Shown here: piece by piece, positions 5,742-6,910 of the stretch
How the letters are laid out: the number at the start of each line of letters is the position of its first letter
Position numbering within the stretch: position 1 is the first letter of the stretch
Origin: JBFHKO01 sp041595355
GTDB taxonomy: Bacteria; Pseudomonadota; Gammaproteobacteria; Enterobacterales; Aeromonadaceae
NCBI GenBank assembly: GCA_041595355.1
Contig: JBFHKO010000138.1
Span: 1 to 6,910, forward strand
Reading direction: 5' to 3'
DNA length: 6,910 bases
The notes under the pieces: generated by a model
What the model saw: only the letters and a program-made list of their open reading frames with translations
What the model was told of the DNA's origin: nothing
Databases searched by the model: none
Made by a program: the position numbers and the translations under genes

Positions 5742-6910
5742 CAGGCGGCCTTGCCCGCCGTGGCCGCCTGCCTGGGCAGGCCCAGGCAGATGAGGCTAGA
5801 GAGCAGCAGCATGGCCGCCGACACCCACAGGCAGAGCCCGAGCCCCGCCAGCTGGAACAGCCAGCCGGAGAGCAGGGTACCCAGCAGCCGGCCGGCGGCA
5901 TTGGCCATGTAGTAAAAGCCCACATCCAGCGACACCCCGTCCTCCTTGGCATAGCTGACGATGAGGTAGCTGTGCAGGGAGCTGTTGACGGCGAACAGGG
6001 CGCCGAACAGCGCCAGTCCGCCCAGCACTGTCCAGCGGGCCGGCCAGCCCAGCCAGAGGCCGGCGGCGATGAGCAGGGTGATGAGGGTCAACCCCAGTCC
6101 CCAGCCCACCGCGGCCACCCCATCCGGCACCCGGCCACTGCGCTTGCCGGTGAGACGGGGCGCCAGGGCCTGCACCAGGCCGTAACCCATCACCCAGAGG
6201 GCCATGAAACCGCCCACCCAGGCCACGTCCCAGCCGAACTGGCGGCTCAGGAACACCGGCAGGGCGACCACGAACCAGACATCCCGGGCGCCGAACAGCA
6301 GCAGCCGCGCCGCCGAGAGCACATTCACCGCCCGGCTCTTGGAGAGCAGTTCGCGGAATTTCGGCTTGGCCTTGGCCTTGCCCAGCTCGCTTTTCAGGGT
6401 CACCAGGCTGGCCAGGCCGATGAGCAGCAGCCCCAGCCCCATGGCCAGCATGGCGCCCTGAAAGCCCAGCCCCGCCAGCAGGGCGCCGCCCAGAAAGAAG
6501 CCGATGCCCTTCATGGCATTCTTGGAGCCGGTGAGCAGCGCCACCCAGCGGTAGAGGCTGCCCTGGGCGCCGGCCGGCACCAGGCTCTTGATGGCGCTCT
6601 TGGCGCTCATCTTGTTCAGATCCTTGGCAATCCCCGACAGCGCCTGGGCCAGCATCACCCAGGGGAGGGTCAGCCAGCCATCCGGCAGCGTCAGCATCCC
6701 CAGCGCCACCACCTGCAGCAGCAGCCCCAGGTTCATGGTGCGGTTGTGGCCGAGCCTGGCCCCCAGCCAGCCCCCCACCAAGTTGGTCACCACCCCGAAC
6801 AGCTCGTAGAACAGGAACAGGCTGGCGATGGCCAGCGGCGCATAGCCCAGCTGGTGGAAGTAGAGCACCACCAGCATGCGCAGGGCGCCGTCGGTAAGGG
6901 TGAAGGCCCA
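5741..6910 (-). CDS. arsJ: Organoarsenical efflux MFS transporter ArsJ, 5' end beyond window
   Basis: 389 codons are visible, and the frame stays open to the window edge, upstream of the ATG at 6877. The residues before that Met read WAFTLTDGALR, a conserved ArsJ block, so 6877 is internal and only the very N-terminus is missing. ArsJ is a 12-helix inner-membrane major facilitator protein that exports 1-arseno-3-phosphoglycerate, formed when a dedicated GAPDH uses arsenate instead of phosphate; together they confer arsenate resistance. Supporting stretches are MLVVLYFHQLGYAPL, LFLFYELFGVVTNLVGGWLG with the MFS loop GARLGHNRT, QALSGIAKDLNKMSAKSAIK, LYRWVALLTGSKNAMKGIGF and FGARDVWFVVALPVFL. 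The KDLNKMSAKSAIK block is characteristic of ArsJ rather than MFS proteins in general. The C-terminus is intact (TGA at 5743-5741). Partner genes (gapdh, arsR, arsC) would lie to the right, outside the window. Recognition is from memory of the family; another MFS sugar-phosphate exporter is the alternative. Confidence 0.85.
   Translation of the reverse strand, partial: WAFTLTDGALRMLVVLYFHQLGYAPLAIASLFLFYELFGVVTNLVGGWLGARLGHNRTMNLGLLLQVVALGMLTLPDGWLTLPWVMLAQALSGIAKDLNKMSAKSAIKSLVPAGAQGSLYRWVALLTGSKNAMKGIGFFLGGALLAGLGFQGAMLAMGLGLLLIGLASLVTLKSELGKAKAKPKFRELLSKSRAVNVLSAARLLLFGARDVWFVVALPVFLSRQFGWDVAWVGGFMALWVMGYGLVQALAPRLTGKRSGRVPDGVAAVGWGLGLTLITLLIAAGLWLGWPARWTVLGGLALFGALFAVNSSLHSYLIVSYAKEDGVSLDVGFYYMANAAGRLLGTLLSGWLFQLAGLGLCLWVSAAMLLLSSLICLGLPRQAATAGKAA

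Noticed and set aside
6877..6877. ATG at 6877 as the arsJ start
   Set aside because: The frame continues upstream to the window edge and encodes WAFTLTDGALR, a conserved ArsJ stretch, so the true start is outside.

Overview
The window is GC-rich chromosomal DNA from a gammaproteobacterium. The PqiABC proteins and the YiaD-type lipoprotein follow the enterobacterial versions closely over their whole length, while base composition and protein detail point outside Enterobacteriaceae. An Aeromonadales-type organism (Aeromonas, Oceanimonas or a relative) is my best guess, but it is an inference. Every recognisable gene looks intact apart from two cut by the window edges. I see no insertion sequence, CRISPR array, tRNA or rRNA.

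Left part (1-1277, + strand): the last 36 codons of a molybdate transporter ATPase gene (modC, TOBE-domain end), a 351-bp non-coding leader, and a complete modA for a periplasmic molybdate-binding protein. The leader holds a ModE-like operator overlapping a plausible promoter, a second degenerate copy of that operator 164 bp downstream, and several small inverted repeats. Together these suggest Mo-dependent control of a modA transcribed from its own promoter. A strong hairpin separates modA from the convergent pqi operon.

Centre (1309-4809, - strand): the operon pqiA-pqiB-pqiC, with overlapping stop and start codons. It encodes an inner-membrane protein with two four-cysteine clusters (PqiA), a triple-MCE-domain periplasm-spanning protein (PqiB) and an outer-membrane lipoprotein (PqiC). 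Together they form an envelope-spanning system linked to lipid transport and membrane integrity.

Right part: a divergent yiaD-type gene (5021-5683, +) encodes a glycine-zipper/OmpA-domain lipoprotein that probably tethers the outer membrane to peptidoglycan. A strong terminator that works in both directions separates it from a convergent arsJ-type gene (5741 to beyond 6910, -). This encodes an MFS exporter of the arsenate-derived metabolite 1-arseno-3-phosphoglycerate, and its first residues lie outside the window.

The genes form functional modules (molybdate uptake, envelope maintenance, arsenate resistance) placed side by side rather than one pathway. I did not find a convincing undescribed system. 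The part most worth attention is the modA leader, with its duplicated operator and long structured-looking 5' UTR.
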